Program-made: the position numbers and the translations under genes
Assembly (NCBI RefSeq): GCF_001269885.1
Contig: NZ_LHVH01000013.1
Location: forward strand, 42,011 to 106,010
Source: Pseudomonas kilonensis
Lineage (GTDB): Bacteria > Pseudomonadota > Gammaproteobacteria > Pseudomonadales > Pseudomonadaceae
Length of the DNA stretch: 64,000 nucleotides
Direction: 5' to 3'
In this document: piece by piece, positions 10,723 through 20,727 of the stretch
Layout of the letters: the number at the start of each line of letters is the position of its first letter
Numbering within the stretch: position 1 is the first letter of the stretch
Notes under the pieces: generated by a model
What the model was told of the DNA's origin: nothing
The model's input: only the letters and a program-made list of their open reading frames with translations
Database searches by the model: none

Positions 10723-11352
10723 ATGTACCTCACCGAATTCCTCACCGTCGCCCTGATCCACTTGTTGGCCGTTGCCAGCCCCGGGCCGGATTTTGCCGTG
10801 GTGGTGCGTGAAAGCGTGACCCATGGCCGGCGCGCCGGGACCTGGACGGCGCTGGGCGTCGGCACGGCGATTTTCCTGCACGTGGGGTATTCGCTGTTGG
10901 GTATCGGCCTGATCGTGTCGCAATCGATCGTGCTGTTCAACGCGCTGAAATGGGCCGCCGCCGCGTACCTGCTGTACATCGGCTTCAAGGCACTGCGGGC
11001 GCAACCGGCCAAGCCCAGCGAGGACAACCTGCACAAGGAGGCCGGTGAGCGTACCCCTCGCGGCGCGTTCACCTCGGGCTTCGTCACCAATGGCCTGAAC
11101 CCCAAGGCGACGCTGTTTTTCCTGTCGCTGTTCACCGTGGTGATCAACCCGCACACACCGTTGGCCGTCCAGGCCGGTTACGGCGTGTACCTGGCGGTTG
11201 CGACGGCCGCCTGGTTCTGCCTGGTGGCGCTGCTGTTCAGCCAGCAGCGGGTGCGCGCCGGTTTTGCGCGCATGGGCCACTGGTTCGACCGGACCATGGG
11301 CGCGGTGCTCGTCGCCATTGGGGTGAAGCTGGCGTTTACCGAGGCGCACTGA
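10723..11352 (+). CDS. LysE/RhtB-family amino-acid exporter
   Basis: The 209-residue inner-membrane protein has about six hydrophobic segments. The LysE/RhtB signature is near the N-terminus: ASPGPDFAVVVRES, with the conserved PGP. A second conserved segment, FTSGFVTNGLNPKATLFFLS, sits in the middle. Members export amino acids such as threonine, homoserine or lysine; the substrate here is unknown. An AAGGAG-type Shine-Dalgarno sequence precedes the start. Confidence 0.9.
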   Translation: MYLTEFLTVALIHLLAVASPGPDFAVVVRESVTHGRRAGTWTALGVGTAIFLHVGYSLLGIGLIVSQSIVLFNALKWAAAAYLLYIGFKALRAQPAKPSEDNLHKEAGERTPRGAFTSGFVTNGLNPKATLFFLSLFTVVINPHTPLAVQAGYGVYLAVATAAWFCLVALLFSQQRVRAGFARMGHWFDRTMGAVLVAIGVKLAFTEAH

Positions 11353-11372
11353 TCCACCCTAAGCTCGCTTTG

Positions 11373-11478
11373 TGTAGGAGCTGCCGAAGGCTGCGATCTT
11401 TTGATCTTTTGTTTTTTCGCTCTGGATTCAATTGGCAGGGGAAAGATCGCAGCCTCGTTGCACTCGGCAGCTCCTACA
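11373..11478. repeat. Inverted repeat of the TGTAGGAGCTGC family
   Basis: Arms TGTAGGAGCTGCCGAAGGCT and the inverse ending CGGCAGCTCCTACA flank an AT-rich centre containing GATCTTTTGATC. This is a different intergenic repeat family from the GTGGGAGC REPINs. Another copy is at 22747-22865. Confidence 0.88.
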
Positions 11479-11608
11479 GTCCTGGGCATGGCTCAAGGCT
11501 AGTATTGGCGCGCCGATCAAATCATTCCTTTGGCTGATTTGATCGGTGTATAAGCGCTCTAGAGTGCTAACTTCCAGCCAAGACCGTGCAGTCAGAAAAG
11601 GGACTCTT

Positions 11609-13291
11609 ATGTTGCAGACTCGCGTTATTCCTCCAGCCGAAGGCGCTTATCAATACCCGCTGCTGATCAAGCGGCTGCTGATGTCCGGCACGCGTTACGA
11701 GAAAACCCGCGAGATCATCTACCGTGACCAGTTGCGCTACAGCTATCCGACGCTGATAGAGCGGGTCGCGCGCCTGGCCAATGTGTTGACCGAGGCGGGG
11801 GTCAAGGCCGGTGATACCGTGGCGGTGATGGACTGGGACAGCCATCGCTACCTGGAATGCATGTTCGCGATCCCGATGATCGGTGCGGTGATCCACACCA
11901 TCAATGTGCGCCTGTCACCGGAACAGATCCTCTACACCATGAACCACGCCGAGGACCGCTTCGTGCTGGTCAACAGTGAGTTCGTCGGCTTGTACCAGGC
12001 GATTGCCGGGCACCTGACCACGGTGGACAAGACCCTGCTGCTGACCGACCTGCCGGAAAAAACCGCCGACCTGCCGAACCTGGTGGGTGAATACGAGCAA
12101 CTGCTGGCCGCCGCCGCCCCCACCTACGACTTCCAGGATTTCGACGAAAACTCCGTCGCCACCACGTTCTATACCACTGGCACCACGGGCAACCCCAAGG
12201 GCGTGTACTTCACCCATCGGCAACTGGTGCTGCACACCATGGGCGTGGCGACCATCATGGGGTCCATCGACAGCGTGCGGCTGCTGGGCACCAACGACGT
12301 GTACATGCCCATCACGCCGATGTTCCATGTCCACGCCTGGGGCCTGCCCTATGTCGCGACCATGCTCGGGCTCAAGCAGGTTTACCCGGGTCGCTACGAT
12401 CCCGAATTCCTGGTCCAGCTGTGGCGCAAGGAAAAGGTCACCTTTTCCCATTGTGTGCCAACCATCCTGCAAATGGTCCTCAACGCCAAGGGCGCCCAGG
12501 GCACCGATTTCGGCGGCTGGAAAATCGTCATCGGCGGCAGCGCCCTGAACCGCAGCCTGTACGAAGCGGCCAAGGCCCGGGGCATCCAGCTCACTGCCGC
12601 CTATGGCATGTCGGAAACCGGCCCGCTGGTGTCCTGCGCCCACCTCAACGATGAACTGATGGCCGGTAGCGAAGACGAACGCACCACATACCGGATCAAG
12701 GCCGGCGTGCCGGGCCCACTGGTGGAGGCGGCAATCGTTGACACCGAGGGACGTTTCCTGCCGGCCGACGGCGAGACCCAGGGCGAACTGGTACTGCGCG
12801 CGCCGTGGCTCACCGAGGGCTATTTCAACGAGCCGCAGAAGGGCGCCGAGCTCTGGGCTGGCGGCTGGCTGCACACCGGTGACGTCGCCACGCTCGATAA
12901 CATGGGCTTCATCGACATCCGTGACCGCATCAAGGATGTGATCAAGACCGGTGGCGAATGGATCTCTTCCCTGGACCTGGAAGACCTCATCAGCCGTCAC
13001 GTGGCGGTACGCGAAGTAGCAGTGGTCGGCATTCCCGATCCGCAGTGGGGCGAGCGGCCGTTTGCCTTGCTGGTGATTCGCGAAGGGCATCAGCTCGGGG
13101 CTCGCGAACTCAAGGAACACCTCAAGCCGTTCGTCGAGCTGGGGCACTTGAGCAAGTGGGCGATCCCGAGCCAGATCGCCCTTGTTACGGAAATTCCCAA
13201 GACCAGCGTCGGCAAGCTCGACAAGAAGCGCATCCGCGTCGACATCACCGAATGGCAGAGCAACAACAGCACCTTCCTGTCCACGCTTTAG
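11609..13291 (+). CDS. AMP-forming acyl-CoA ligase (AlkK-like)
   Basis: The 560-residue enzyme has the adenylate-forming signature [20 protein letters not shown] (P-loop). The downstream motifs are [22 protein letters not shown] and the catalytic-Lys region [12 protein letters not shown]. It resembles medium-chain acyl-CoA ligases of the AlkK type, which activate fatty acids to CoA thioesters in the cytoplasm. I use the ATG at 11609 (MLQTRVIPP) because the upstream extension is low-complexity and unrelated to the family. DUF1302 and DUF1329 genes follow, a recurrent grouping in Pseudomonas. Confidence 0.9.
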   Translation: MLQTRVIPPAEGAYQYPLLIKRLLMSGTRYEKTREIIYRDQLRYSYPTLIERVARLANVLTEAGVKAGDTVAVMDWDSHRYLECMFAIPMIGAVIHTINVRLSPEQILYTMNHAEDRFVLVNSEFVGLYQAIAGHLTTVDKTLLLTDLPEKTADLPNLVGEYEQLLAAAAPTYDFQDFDENSVATTFYTTGTTGNPKGVYFTHRQLVLHTMGVATIMGSIDSVRLLGTNDVYMPITPMFHVHAWGLPYVATMLGLKQVYPGRYDPEFLVQLWRKEKVTFSHCVPTILQMVLNAKGAQGTDFGGWKIVIGGSALNRSLYEAAKARGIQLTAAYGMSETGPLVSCAHLNDELMAGSEDERTTYRIKAGVPGPLVEAAIVDTEGRFLPADGETQGELVLRAPWLTEGYFNEPQKGAELWAGGWLHTGDVATLDNMGFIDIRDRIKDVIKTGGEWISSLDLEDLISRHVAVREVAVVGIPDPQWGERPFALLVIREGHQLGARELKEHLKPFVELGHLSKWAIPSQIALVTEIPKTSVGKLDKKRIRVDITEWQSNNSTFLSTL

Positions 13292-13579
13292 GCCTTTTTG
13301 CCGTGCCCGAAAGGGCACGGCAGCCCCACCAAGCAAGCGCTTGCCTTGTCAAACCGAAAATTTCAGCCATCCTTGCCGTGCCGGCATCTGTCGGTCTGGC
13401 GAAAGGACTGTTCCAGAGTGGTTGAGGGCTGCAAATCACACTTTAGAGGGATCAAGCCGTACTACCTGCTGGCTATAGTCCGCTCATGGGATTTTCGGAA
13501 TGGGACGTACGTGCCAGCACGGCGAAGAGTTTCTGGAAATGTCCACTGCCATAACAATAAAACACATGGAGTTGCGTCG

Positions 13580-15451
13580 ATGACCTCAGCAAACACTTTC
13601 TGGCGCCGGGCAAAACTGCCTCTGGCCGTCAGTCTTGCCTCCTCGCTCGCCGGCCCGGCATTCGGCGTCAGCTTCAACATCGGTGAAATCGAAGGCCAGT
13701 TCGACTCGTCCCTGTCGGTGGGGGCGAGCTGGTCCACGGCCAAGGCCAACAAGGACCTGATCGGTGTCAACAATGGCGGCAAGGGCTTGTCGCAGACCTC
13801 CGATGACGGGCACTTGAACTTCAAGCGAGGGGAAACCTTCTCGAAGATCTTCAAGGGCATCCACGACCTGGAACTGAAGTACGGCGATACCGGCGTGTTT
13901 GTGCGCGGCAAGTACTGGTACGACTTTGAACTCAAGGACGAAAGCCGTCCGTTCAAGGACATCAGCGACAACAATCGCAAGGAAGGCGCCCAGTCCTCCG
14001 GCGGGCAGATTCTCGATGCATTTGTCTACCACAACTACGCCATTGCCGATCAGCCAGGCTCGGTCCGCCTGGGCAAGCAGGTGGTCAGCTGGGGTGAAAG
14101 TACCTTCATCCAGGGCGGCATCAACTCCATCAACCCAGTTGACGTGTCCGCATTCCGTCGCCCGGGTGCCGAGGTCAAGGAAGGCTTGATCCCGGTCAAC
14201 ATGTTCTATGTGTCCCAGAGCCTGACCGATAATTTGTCGGCTGAAGCGTTCTATCAACTGGAATGGGACCAGACGGTTGTCGATAACTGCGGTACGTTCT
14301 TCTCCCAGCCGGATGTTATTGCCGATGGCTGTACGGATAATCTGCGGGTATTGAGTAAGCGTTCCAACTTTACAGCTGGACAACTAGCCGCATTGGGTTC
14401 ATTGGGAGTCGACATAAACGATGAAGGCGTGCTCGTGCGTCGCGGCGCGGACCGCGATGCCCGAGATAGCGGCCAATGGGGCGCTTCCTTGAAATACATG
14501 TTCGAGCCGCTGGACACCGAATTTGGCGCTTACTTCATTAACTATCATAGTCGGGCGCCAATTTTCAGTGCAACTGGAGCTCCACAGTCTATCTACAACA
14601 TAGCACCGGGCCTTGGCCAAGGGGCGCCGGTGCTTGTAGCGGGTAACTCGGAATACTTCGTCGAATATCCAGAAGATATCCGCCTCTATGGCCTGAGCTT
14701 CTCTACCACCTTGCCTACCGGTACTGCATGGAGCGGTGAACTGAGTTATCGGCCGAATGCACCGGTTCAACTAAGCACCACCGATATTTTGTTCGCGGGT
14801 GTTCGCCCGATCAATTTCGGCCCCGGAGGCCGTCCGTTCGACGATGCTTCGCTGCTTACAGGCGTACCAGGCCAGGATCTGCATGGCTACCGCCGCAAGG
14901 AAATCACCCAGTTCCAGACCACATTCACTCACTTCCTCGACCAGGTCATGGGCGCCAGCCGTCTAACCCTGGTGGGCGAAATTGGCGTGACGCATGTGGG
15001 CGGCTTGGAAAGCAAATCCGACGTTCGCTACGGTCGTGACCCGGTGTTCGGTCCGGGCGAGCTGCCCAATGGCTTCTGTGACACGCTCAATGCCTCGACC
15101 GCCGCAGGTGGCGGCCAGACCAGCAGCGATGTGAACAGCAACTGCAACAACGACGGCTTCACTACCTCCACTTCCTGGGGCTACCGCGCTCGCGCGATCT
15201 GGGAATACCCGGACGTCTTCGCTGGCGTGAACCTCAAGCCTAACGTGGCCTGGTCCCATGACGTCAAAGGCTACTCGCCAGGCCCTGGCGGCAACTTCGA
15301 AGAAGGCCGCAAAGCCGTCAGCCTCGGGCTGGATGCCGAGTACCAGAACACTTACAACGCCAGCCTGGCCTACACCAACTTCTTTGGTGGCGACTTCAGT
15401 ACCGTGGACGATCGTGACTTCCTGGCGCTCAGCGTCGGCGTGACCTTCTAA
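13580..15451 (+). CDS. DUF1302 family outer-membrane-type protein
   Basis: The 623-residue protein begins with a signal peptide (cleavage near GPAFGVSFNIG). It is dominated by alternating polar and hydrophobic strands expected of a beta-barrel, ending in an aromatic residue (SVGVTF). DUF1302 proteins are exported, almost always next to a DUF1329 protein, and are linked to uptake or secretion of hydrophobic compounds; the molecular role is not settled. Start 13580 gives the signal peptide directly. The 288 bp upstream contain an unassigned CCGTGCCC hairpin at about 13301-13320 without a T-run. Confidence 0.85.
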   Translation: MTSANTFWRRAKLPLAVSLASSLAGPAFGVSFNIGEIEGQFDSSLSVGASWSTAKANKDLIGVNNGGKGLSQTSDDGHLNFKRGETFSKIFKGIHDLELKYGDTGVFVRGKYWYDFELKDESRPFKDISDNNRKEGAQSSGGQILDAFVYHNYAIADQPGSVRLGKQVVSWGESTFIQGGINSINPVDVSAFRRPGAEVKEGLIPVNMFYVSQSLTDNLSAEAFYQLEWDQTVVDNCGTFFSQPDVIADGCTDNLRVLSKRSNFTAGQLAALGSLGVDINDEGVLVRRGADRDARDSGQWGASLKYMFEPLDTEFGAYFINYHSRAPIFSATGAPQSIYNIAPGLGQGAPVLVAGNSEYFVEYPEDIRLYGLSFSTTLPTGTAWSGELSYRPNAPVQLSTTDILFAGVRPINFGPGGRPFDDASLLTGVPGQDLHGYRRKEITQFQTTFTHFLDQVMGASRLTLVGEIGVTHVGGLESKSDVRYGRDPVFGPGELPNGFCDTLNASTAAGGGQTSSDVNSNCNNDGFTTSTSWGYRARAIWEYPDVFAGVNLKPNVAWSHDVKGYSPGPGGNFEEGRKAVSLGLDAEYQNTYNASLAYTNFFGGDFSTVDDRDFLALSVGVTF

Positions 15452-15476
15452 GCACCGAATTTCAGGACGACACACT

Positions 15477-16841
15477 ATGAAAATAACAAAGAATCTGTTG
15501 CAGGTCGGTGCTTTGGGGTTATCCCTGTTGGCGGCCAGTGTCATGGCGGCGGTGCCTGCCGCCGAGGCCGACAAACTGGGCAAGAGCCTGACGCCGATGG
15601 GCGCCGAAATGGCTGGCAATGCCGACGGCTCCATCTCGGCCTGGAAACCCATGGCCAAGAACGCCGGTGCCGTGGACAGCAAGGGTTTCCTTGCCGACCC
15701 ATTCCCGACCGAAAAACCGCTGTTCACCATCACCGCGCAGAACGTCGAGCAGTACAAAGCCAAACTCGCCCCGGGCCAATACGCGATGTTCAAGCGTTAC
15801 CCGGAAACCTTCAAGATGCCGGTCTATCCGACCCATCGCGGTGCCACCGTGCCTGACGAGGTGTTCGCCTCCATCAAGAAAAACGCGGTCAACACCAAGC
15901 TGGTCTCCGGCGGCAACGGCCTGGAGAACTTCGAGACGGCCGTGCCGTTCCCGATTCCCCAGAGCGGCGTGGAAGTCATCTGGAACCACATCACCCGCTA
16001 TCGTGGCGGCAGCGTGACGCGCCTGGTCACCCAGGCCACCCCGCAGCCAAACGGTTCGTACAGCCTGGTGTATTTCCGCGACCAGTTCGTGTTCCGCGAC
16101 AAGATGAAGGATTTCGATCCGGCCAACCCTGGCAACATCCTGTTCTACTTCAAGCAGCAAGTGACCGCTCCAGCGCGACTGGCCGGTGGCGTGCTGTTGG
16201 TGCACGAAACCCTCGACCAGGTGAAGGAACCGCGTTCGGCGTGGGTCTACAACGCCGGCCAGCGCCGTGTGCGCCGTGCCCCGCAAGTGTCCTATGACGG
16301 CCCGGGTACCGCTGCCGATGGTCTGCGTACTTCCGACAACCTGGACATGTACAACGGTGCGCCGGACCGCTACGACTGGAAGCTGGAAGGCAAGAAAGAG
16401 CTGTATATCGCCTCCAACAGCTACAAGATCGATTCGCCGCAACTCAAGTACGCCGACATCATCAAGGCCGGCCACATCAACCAGGACCTGGCCCGCTACG
16501 AGCTGCGTCGTGTCTGGCATGTGACCGCGACCCTGAAGGAAGGCCAACGCCATATCTACGCCAAGCGTGACTTCTACATCGACGAAGACACCTGGCAAGC
16601 CGCAGTGATCGACCACTACGATGGCCGTGGCCAACTGTGGCGCGTGGCCGAGGCCCATGCCGAGAACTACTATGACAAGCAAGTGCCGTGGTATGCCCTG
16701 GAAACTCTCTACGACCTGCAGTCCGGCCGCTACCTGGCACTGGGCATGAAGAACGAAGAGAAATCGGCCTACGACTTCGGCTTCACCGCCACCACCGCCG
16801 ATTTCACCCCGAACGCACTGCGTCAGGAAGGCATCCGCTAA
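15477..16841 (+). CDS. DUF1329 family periplasmic lipid-handling protein
   Basis: The 454-residue protein has a signal peptide (cleavage near VMAAVPAAEA). It belongs to DUF1329, which has a LolA/LolB-like fold. Typical features are the early DKLGKSLTPMGAEMAGNADG segment and the later RRAPQVSYDGPGTAADGLRT. The gene lies 25 bp after DUF1302 and ends at a strong terminator, so the two form one unit. They probably act together on a hydrophobic substrate at the outer membrane; this is inference from co-occurrence. Confidence 0.87.
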   Translation: MKITKNLLQVGALGLSLLAASVMAAVPAAEADKLGKSLTPMGAEMAGNADGSISAWKPMAKNAGAVDSKGFLADPFPTEKPLFTITAQNVEQYKAKLAPGQYAMFKRYPETFKMPVYPTHRGATVPDEVFASIKKNAVNTKLVSGGNGLENFETAVPFPIPQSGVEVIWNHITRYRGGSVTRLVTQATPQPNGSYSLVYFRDQFVFRDKMKDFDPANPGNILFYFKQQVTAPARLAGGVLLVHETLDQVKEPRSAWVYNAGQRRVRRAPQVSYDGPGTAADGLRTSDNLDMYNGAPDRYDWKLEGKKELYIASNSYKIDSPQLKYADIIKAGHINQDLARYELRRVWHVTATLKEGQRHIYAKRDFYIDEDTWQAAVIDHYDGRGQLWRVAEAHAENYYDKQVPWYALETLYDLQSGRYLALGMKNEEKSAYDFGFTATTADFTPNALRQEGIR

Positions 16842-16874
16842 ACTGCTTTACCCGAGGCCGCATCCTCGAAGAAA

Positions 16875-16901
16875 CGCCCCGACTGGTTCGGGGCTTTTTT
16901 T
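16875..16901 (+). terminator. Intrinsic terminator after the DUF1329 gene
   Basis: The stem GCCCCGA/TCGGGGC with a CTGGT-type loop is followed by TTTTTTT. Confidence 0.9.
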
Positions 16902-16918
16902 GACCAACACAAAACCCC

Positions 16919-17051
16919 TGTGGCGAGGGGATTTATCCCCGCTGGGCTGCGAAGCAGCCCCAAAAAGCTTGAAGACAATCCGACTGATGCTCCGAAGTAG
17001 ATGGCTGAGGGGTTGCTCCGCAACCCAGCGGGGATAAATCCCCTCGCCACA
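16919..17051. repeat. REP pair of the GTGGCGAGGGGATTTATCCC family
   Basis: Two inverted GTGGCGAGGGGATTTATCCC elements surround CTGGGCTGCGAAGCAGCCCC. With the terminator they occupy most of the 346-bp gap between the DUF1329 and regulator genes. Confidence 0.9.
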
Positions 17052-17187
17052 AAAGCGGCGCCTTCAAGGGCCATCGGCGTGTAGTCTTTTTGTAGCCATT
17101 TGTAGCACTCCCTTCAATACCTCCTCGTTTACCGCTAGTCTGCGGACATCTGCAACGCCGCCACCCGCATTCCAACAAGAGCCGGCC

Positions 17188-19923
17188 ATGACTGATTTGT
17201 CTTCACTTCCGGATTCTGCCCGCGCTGCCATCGCGGTACAGGACGGGCGTTTCTACCGCCCGCCCTTGCCCGACGGCCATGTTGTGCGGCCGCGGTTGTG
17301 CGAGCGTTTGAGCGCCGGGCTTGGGGGCAGGTTGCTGTTGGTCAGTGCTCCGGCGGGGTTCGGTAAAAGCTCCCTGGCGGTGGAGTTCTGCCAGAGCCTG
17401 CCGGCCCATTGGCAAAGCCTGTGGCTGGGGCTCAGCGCCCGGGACAACGATCCGGGGCGCTTCCTGGAACGGCTGCTCGAAGGGCTCCAGGCGTTTTTCC
17501 CGCAATTGGGCGGCAGGGCACTGGGGCTGCTGAAAATGCGCCAGCGCCATCAACCCTTTGCCTTCGAAGAATGGCTCGACGGCCTGCTGGACGAATTGTC
17601 CACGCACTTATCGCCTCGCGCACCCTTGCTGCTGGTCCTTGACGATTACCACCTGGCCCAAAGCCCGGTGCTGGATCGCTGCCTGCAATTTTTCCTCAAT
17701 CACCTGCCCGATGGGTTGCTGGTACTCGTCACCAGCCGCCAGCGCCCGGACTGGCATCTGGCGCGCTTGCGCCTGTCGCGGCAATTGCTCGAACTCAATG
17801 AGCAGGACCTGCGCCTGACCCATGACGAAGCCTTGACCCTGCTCCAGCATCACAGCAGTTCGTTGCGCGGTGAGGCGCTGGAAAACCTCATCCTGCGCAG
17901 CGAAGGTTGGGTGGCCGGGTTGCGTTTCTGGTTGCTGGCCGCCTCCGAAGCCGGTACCGAAGGCCTGCTGCCCCAGGCCCTGCACGGCGGCGAAGGGCTG
18001 ATTCGCGATTACCTGCTCGAAGAAGTCATCGACTGCCTGCCCGCCGAGGTGCAGGCGTTCCTCTACGACACGGCCCCCCAGGAACGCTTTTGCAGCGAAC
18101 TGTGCGACGCCGTGCGCGAAGCCCATGACAGCGCCGAGATCCTGGGTTACCTGGCGGCCCACCAGGTGTTCCTGGTGCCGCTGGACGAGCACGGCCATTG
18201 GTACCGCTACCACCACCTGTTTTCCGACCTGTTGCGCAGTCGCCCCAGCGCGCCGGCCATGGTCCCGGCCGCGACCCTGCACCTGCGGGCCTGTCGCTGG
18301 TTCAACGCCCAGGGGCTGATCGACGAAGCCGTGGAACAGGCCCTGCGGGCGGGGCACCTGGACGTGGCGGCGAATCTGGTGCAGAACCTCTCGGAGGAGC
18401 AACTGCTGGCCGAGCAGAACGTCGGCATGTTGCTGCGCTGGAAAATGGACTTGCCCGACAGTCTGCTCATCAGTACCCCGCGGCTGATCGTGCTCTACAG
18501 CTGGGCGTTGGGGCTGGCCTGCCAGCTGGACGCTGCCGAAGAGCTGGCGGCGCACTTGAGTCGTTTCCTGCCGGCCCCGTCGGCCACCGCGCAAAAATCC
18601 ATGCTCGCCCAATGGCTGGCCCTGAGCGGGATCGTCGCCCGTGGCCGCGGGGATCGCGAGGCCACCGTGCGGTATTGCAGCGAAGCCTTGGAGAGCCTGC
18701 CGCAAAAGCGCTACGGCCAGCGCCTGATGTGCCTGTCCACGTTGTCTAACCTGGCGATTGCCGACGGCGACCTGTGGCGCGCCCGGAACCTGAACCGTGA
18801 CTCCCTGGAGCTGGCGCAGCGGGTCGGCAATCCACTGTTCGAGGCCCTGGCCCATTACGATCGTGCCCGGGTCCTGCAGGCGCGGGGTGAGATCCTGCGG
18901 GCGCTGGATGAAGTGCACCAGGGCCTGCAACGTTTGCACAAACTGTCGCCCCAGCGGCTTTATGCGGTGCGGGCGCGGTTGATCATGTACGAAGGTTTTT
19001 TGCTGACCTTGCGCATGCAGCCCCAGGCCGGCGTCGCGCGGTTGCAGGCGGGCCTCACCGAGGCCCGCGCCTGCCGCGACATCAGCGTGCTGATCGGCCA
19101 TTGCGTGATCGCGCGTATCGAAGGCTATCGCGGCGAATTCGCCCGGGCGTTCGCCGAACTGGCGGAAGCCGAACGCCTGATGCACATCTGGGACGTTCCG
19201 CCGATCTACTACCTGGCGATGATCACCCTGGTTAAATGCGAACTCTGGCTGGCCCAGGGCCGCACCGACCTGGCCGAAGCCTGGCTGGCCCGCTTGGGCC
19301 AGACCTACACCGGCGAACGGGCCGCCGCGCCGCCCGAGTTTCACCCGCAACTGCCACTGCATGTCGAACTGCAACAGGCGGTGCTGGAATCCATCCGGGG
19401 TCAACCGATGCTCGCCGAAGGTCGGCTCAATGCCTTGCTGGAACACGGTCAGCAAAGCGGCCGGCAGATGCTCAGCGTGATGGCGCTCAACCAGAAAGTC
19501 GCCTTGCTGCTGAGTGTCGGGCGCGAGCCCGAAGCCCGTCGCACCCTGGCCCAGGCTTTCGAAGCCGCCAGCGGCGGGGTTTTGCAGCCTTTCGAATGGT
19601 TGTTTGGTGAGCACCGTGAATGGTTGCGCGAACAGCTTCTGCACGCACCACCCAGCACCTTGCGTGAACATCTGCTCGAACGCCTGCCCTCGACGGTAGC
19701 CCAGCCTGCCGACCCAACGGCGCCCGTCGAAACCCTCAGCAGTCGCGAACGGGCGGTGTTGCAGTTGATTGCCCAAGGCTGCTCGAACCAGGAGATCAGC
19801 GAGCAATTGTTTATCTCGCTGCACACCGTCAAGACCCACGCCAGCCACATCAACAGCAAACTCGGCGTCGAGCGCCGCACCCAAGCGGTGGCGCGGGCGA
19901 AGGCGCTGGGGTTGTTGGGCTGA
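17188..19923 (+). CDS. MalT-like LuxR-family ATP-dependent regulator (LAL)
   Basis: This 911-residue protein has the architecture of large ATP-binding LuxR regulators. An N-terminal STAND NTPase has Walker A APAGFGKS at residues 54-61 and Walker B LLLVLDDYH near 147-155. A long helical TPR-like middle follows. The C-terminal LuxR helix-turn-helix (about 847-910) contains LSSRERAVLQLIAQGCSNQE and HTVKTHASHINSKLGV. Such proteins sense a small ligand and activate catabolic genes. Its position just downstream of the ligase-DUF1302-DUF1329 set makes those genes its likely targets, which is inference. Confidence 0.9.
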   Translation: MTDLSSLPDSARAAIAVQDGRFYRPPLPDGHVVRPRLCERLSAGLGGRLLLVSAPAGFGKSSLAVEFCQSLPAHWQSLWLGLSARDNDPGRFLERLLEGLQAFFPQLGGRALGLLKMRQRHQPFAFEEWLDGLLDELSTHLSPRAPLLLVLDDYHLAQSPVLDRCLQFFLNHLPDGLLVLVTSRQRPDWHLARLRLSRQLLELNEQDLRLTHDEALTLLQHHSSSLRGEALENLILRSEGWVAGLRFWLLAASEAGTEGLLPQALHGGEGLIRDYLLEEVIDCLPAEVQAFLYDTAPQERFCSELCDAVREAHDSAEILGYLAAHQVFLVPLDEHGHWYRYHHLFSDLLRSRPSAPAMVPAATLHLRACRWFNAQGLIDEAVEQALRAGHLDVAANLVQNLSEEQLLAEQNVGMLLRWKMDLPDSLLISTPRLIVLYSWALGLACQLDAAEELAAHLSRFLPAPSATAQKSMLAQWLALSGIVARGRGDREATVRYCSEALESLPQKRYGQRLMCLSTLSNLAIADGDLWRARNLNRDSLELAQRVGNPLFEALAHYDRARVLQARGEILRALDEVHQGLQRLHKLSPQRLYAVRARLIMYEGFLLTLRMQPQAGVARLQAGLTEARACRDISVLIGHCVIARIEGYRGEFARAFAELAEAERLMHIWDVPPIYYLAMITLVKCELWLAQGRTDLAEAWLARLGQTYTGERAAAPPEFHPQLPLHVELQQAVLESIRGQPMLAEGRLNALLEHGQQSGRQMLSVMALNQKVALLLSVGREPEARRTLAQAFEAASGGVLQPFEWLFGEHREWLREQLLHAPPSTLREHLLERLPSTVAQPADPTAPVETLSSRERAVLQLIAQGCSNQEISEQLFISLHTVKTHASHINSKLGVERRTQAVARAKALGLLG

Positions 19924-19950
19924 GCGGGGCTCACTTGTGTCGAGGCGCTT

Positions 19951-20077
19951 TTTGTGGCGAGGGGATTTATCCCCGCTGGGGTGCGAAGCGCCCCTGAAAC
20001 CTGACACTAAGGTGTGTCAGGCTGATTATTGGGGGCTGCTGCGCAGCCCAGCGGGGATAAATCCCCTCGCCACAAAA
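19951..20077. repeat. REP pair of the GTGGCGAGGGGATTTATCCC family
   Basis: Inverted GTGGCGAGGGGATTTATCCC elements lie at both ends, with GCGCAGCCCAGCGGGG next to the right arm. Confidence 0.9.
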
Positions 20078-20107
20078 AGCAGTCTGAGCCAGTAAAGGAA
20101 TCCCTCG

Positions 20108-20608
20108 ATGTTGCCTCTGTACAAAACCATCCAATCCCCCGTCGGCCAACTGATCCTCGTTGCCCGGAAGACACGGCTGGCGGCCATCCTTTGGGAAAAC
20201 GAGCGGCTCAATCGGGTGCGCCTGGGGCCTTTGGAGGAGGACACCCAGCATCCGCTCCTCAAGGAAACCGAGCGTCAGTTGCTGGAATACTTCGCCGGCC
20301 AGCGCCGTCGTTTCGAGTTGGAGCTGGATTTCGCGGGCACTGATTTCCAGATACGGGTCTGGCACGCCCTGTTGACCATCCCCTTTGGAGAAACCCGCAG
20401 CTACCGCGACATCGCCGTCCAGATCGGCCAACCGACAGCGGTCCGGGCGGTCGGCGCCGCCAATGGCCGCAACCCCATCTCGATCATCGCCCCGTGCCAC
20501 CGCGTCATCGGCAGCTCCGGCAGCCTCACCGGCTTCGCTGGCGGCCTGGCGGCGAAACAGTTGCTGCTCAGCCTTGAAGGTCAGCAGAGCCTGCAATTGG
20601 CGTTCTGA
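20108..20608 (+). CDS. ogt: Methylated-DNA-protein-cysteine methyltransferase
   Basis: The 166-residue suicide enzyme repairs O6-alkylguanine by moving the alkyl group to its own cysteine. The active-site motif is intact: IIAPCHRVIGSSG, with Cys in PCHRV. The DNA-binding segment FGETRSYRDIA precedes it. Length fits Ogt-type enzymes without the Ada regulatory domain. An AAAGGA ribosome-binding site precedes the start. The gene is monocistronic between two repeats. Confidence 0.94.
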   Translation: MLPLYKTIQSPVGQLILVARKTRLAAILWENERLNRVRLGPLEEDTQHPLLKETERQLLEYFAGQRRRFELELDFAGTDFQIRVWHALLTIPFGETRSYRDIAVQIGQPTAVRAVGAANGRNPISIIAPCHRVIGSSGSLTGFAGGLAAKQLLLSLEGQQSLQLAF

Positions 20609-20631
20609 GCCTATTTCACGCCTCTATCCTT

Positions 20632-20722
20632 TGTGGGAGCGGGCTTGCTCGCGAAAGCGGAGTGTCAGGCAACTTATTTGGCGACTGATACACCGCTTTC
20701 GCGAGCAAGCCCGCTCCCACAC
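20632..20722. repeat. REPIN
   Basis: Inverted GTGGGAGCGGGCTTGCTCGC palindromes lie between convergent genes. Confidence 0.9.
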
Positions 20723-20727
20723 TGTTT

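Noticed and set aside
13300..13321. A CCGTGCCC/GGGCACGG hairpin after the acyl-CoA ligase gene, as a terminator
   Set aside because: The T-run is on the 5' side only, so it does not fit an intrinsic terminator for the plus strand.
17608..20007. A 799-codon open frame antisense to the LuxR-type regulator
   Set aside because: It is a shadow of a high-GC gene. The sense frame has full NTPase and HTH motifs and the antisense product has none.
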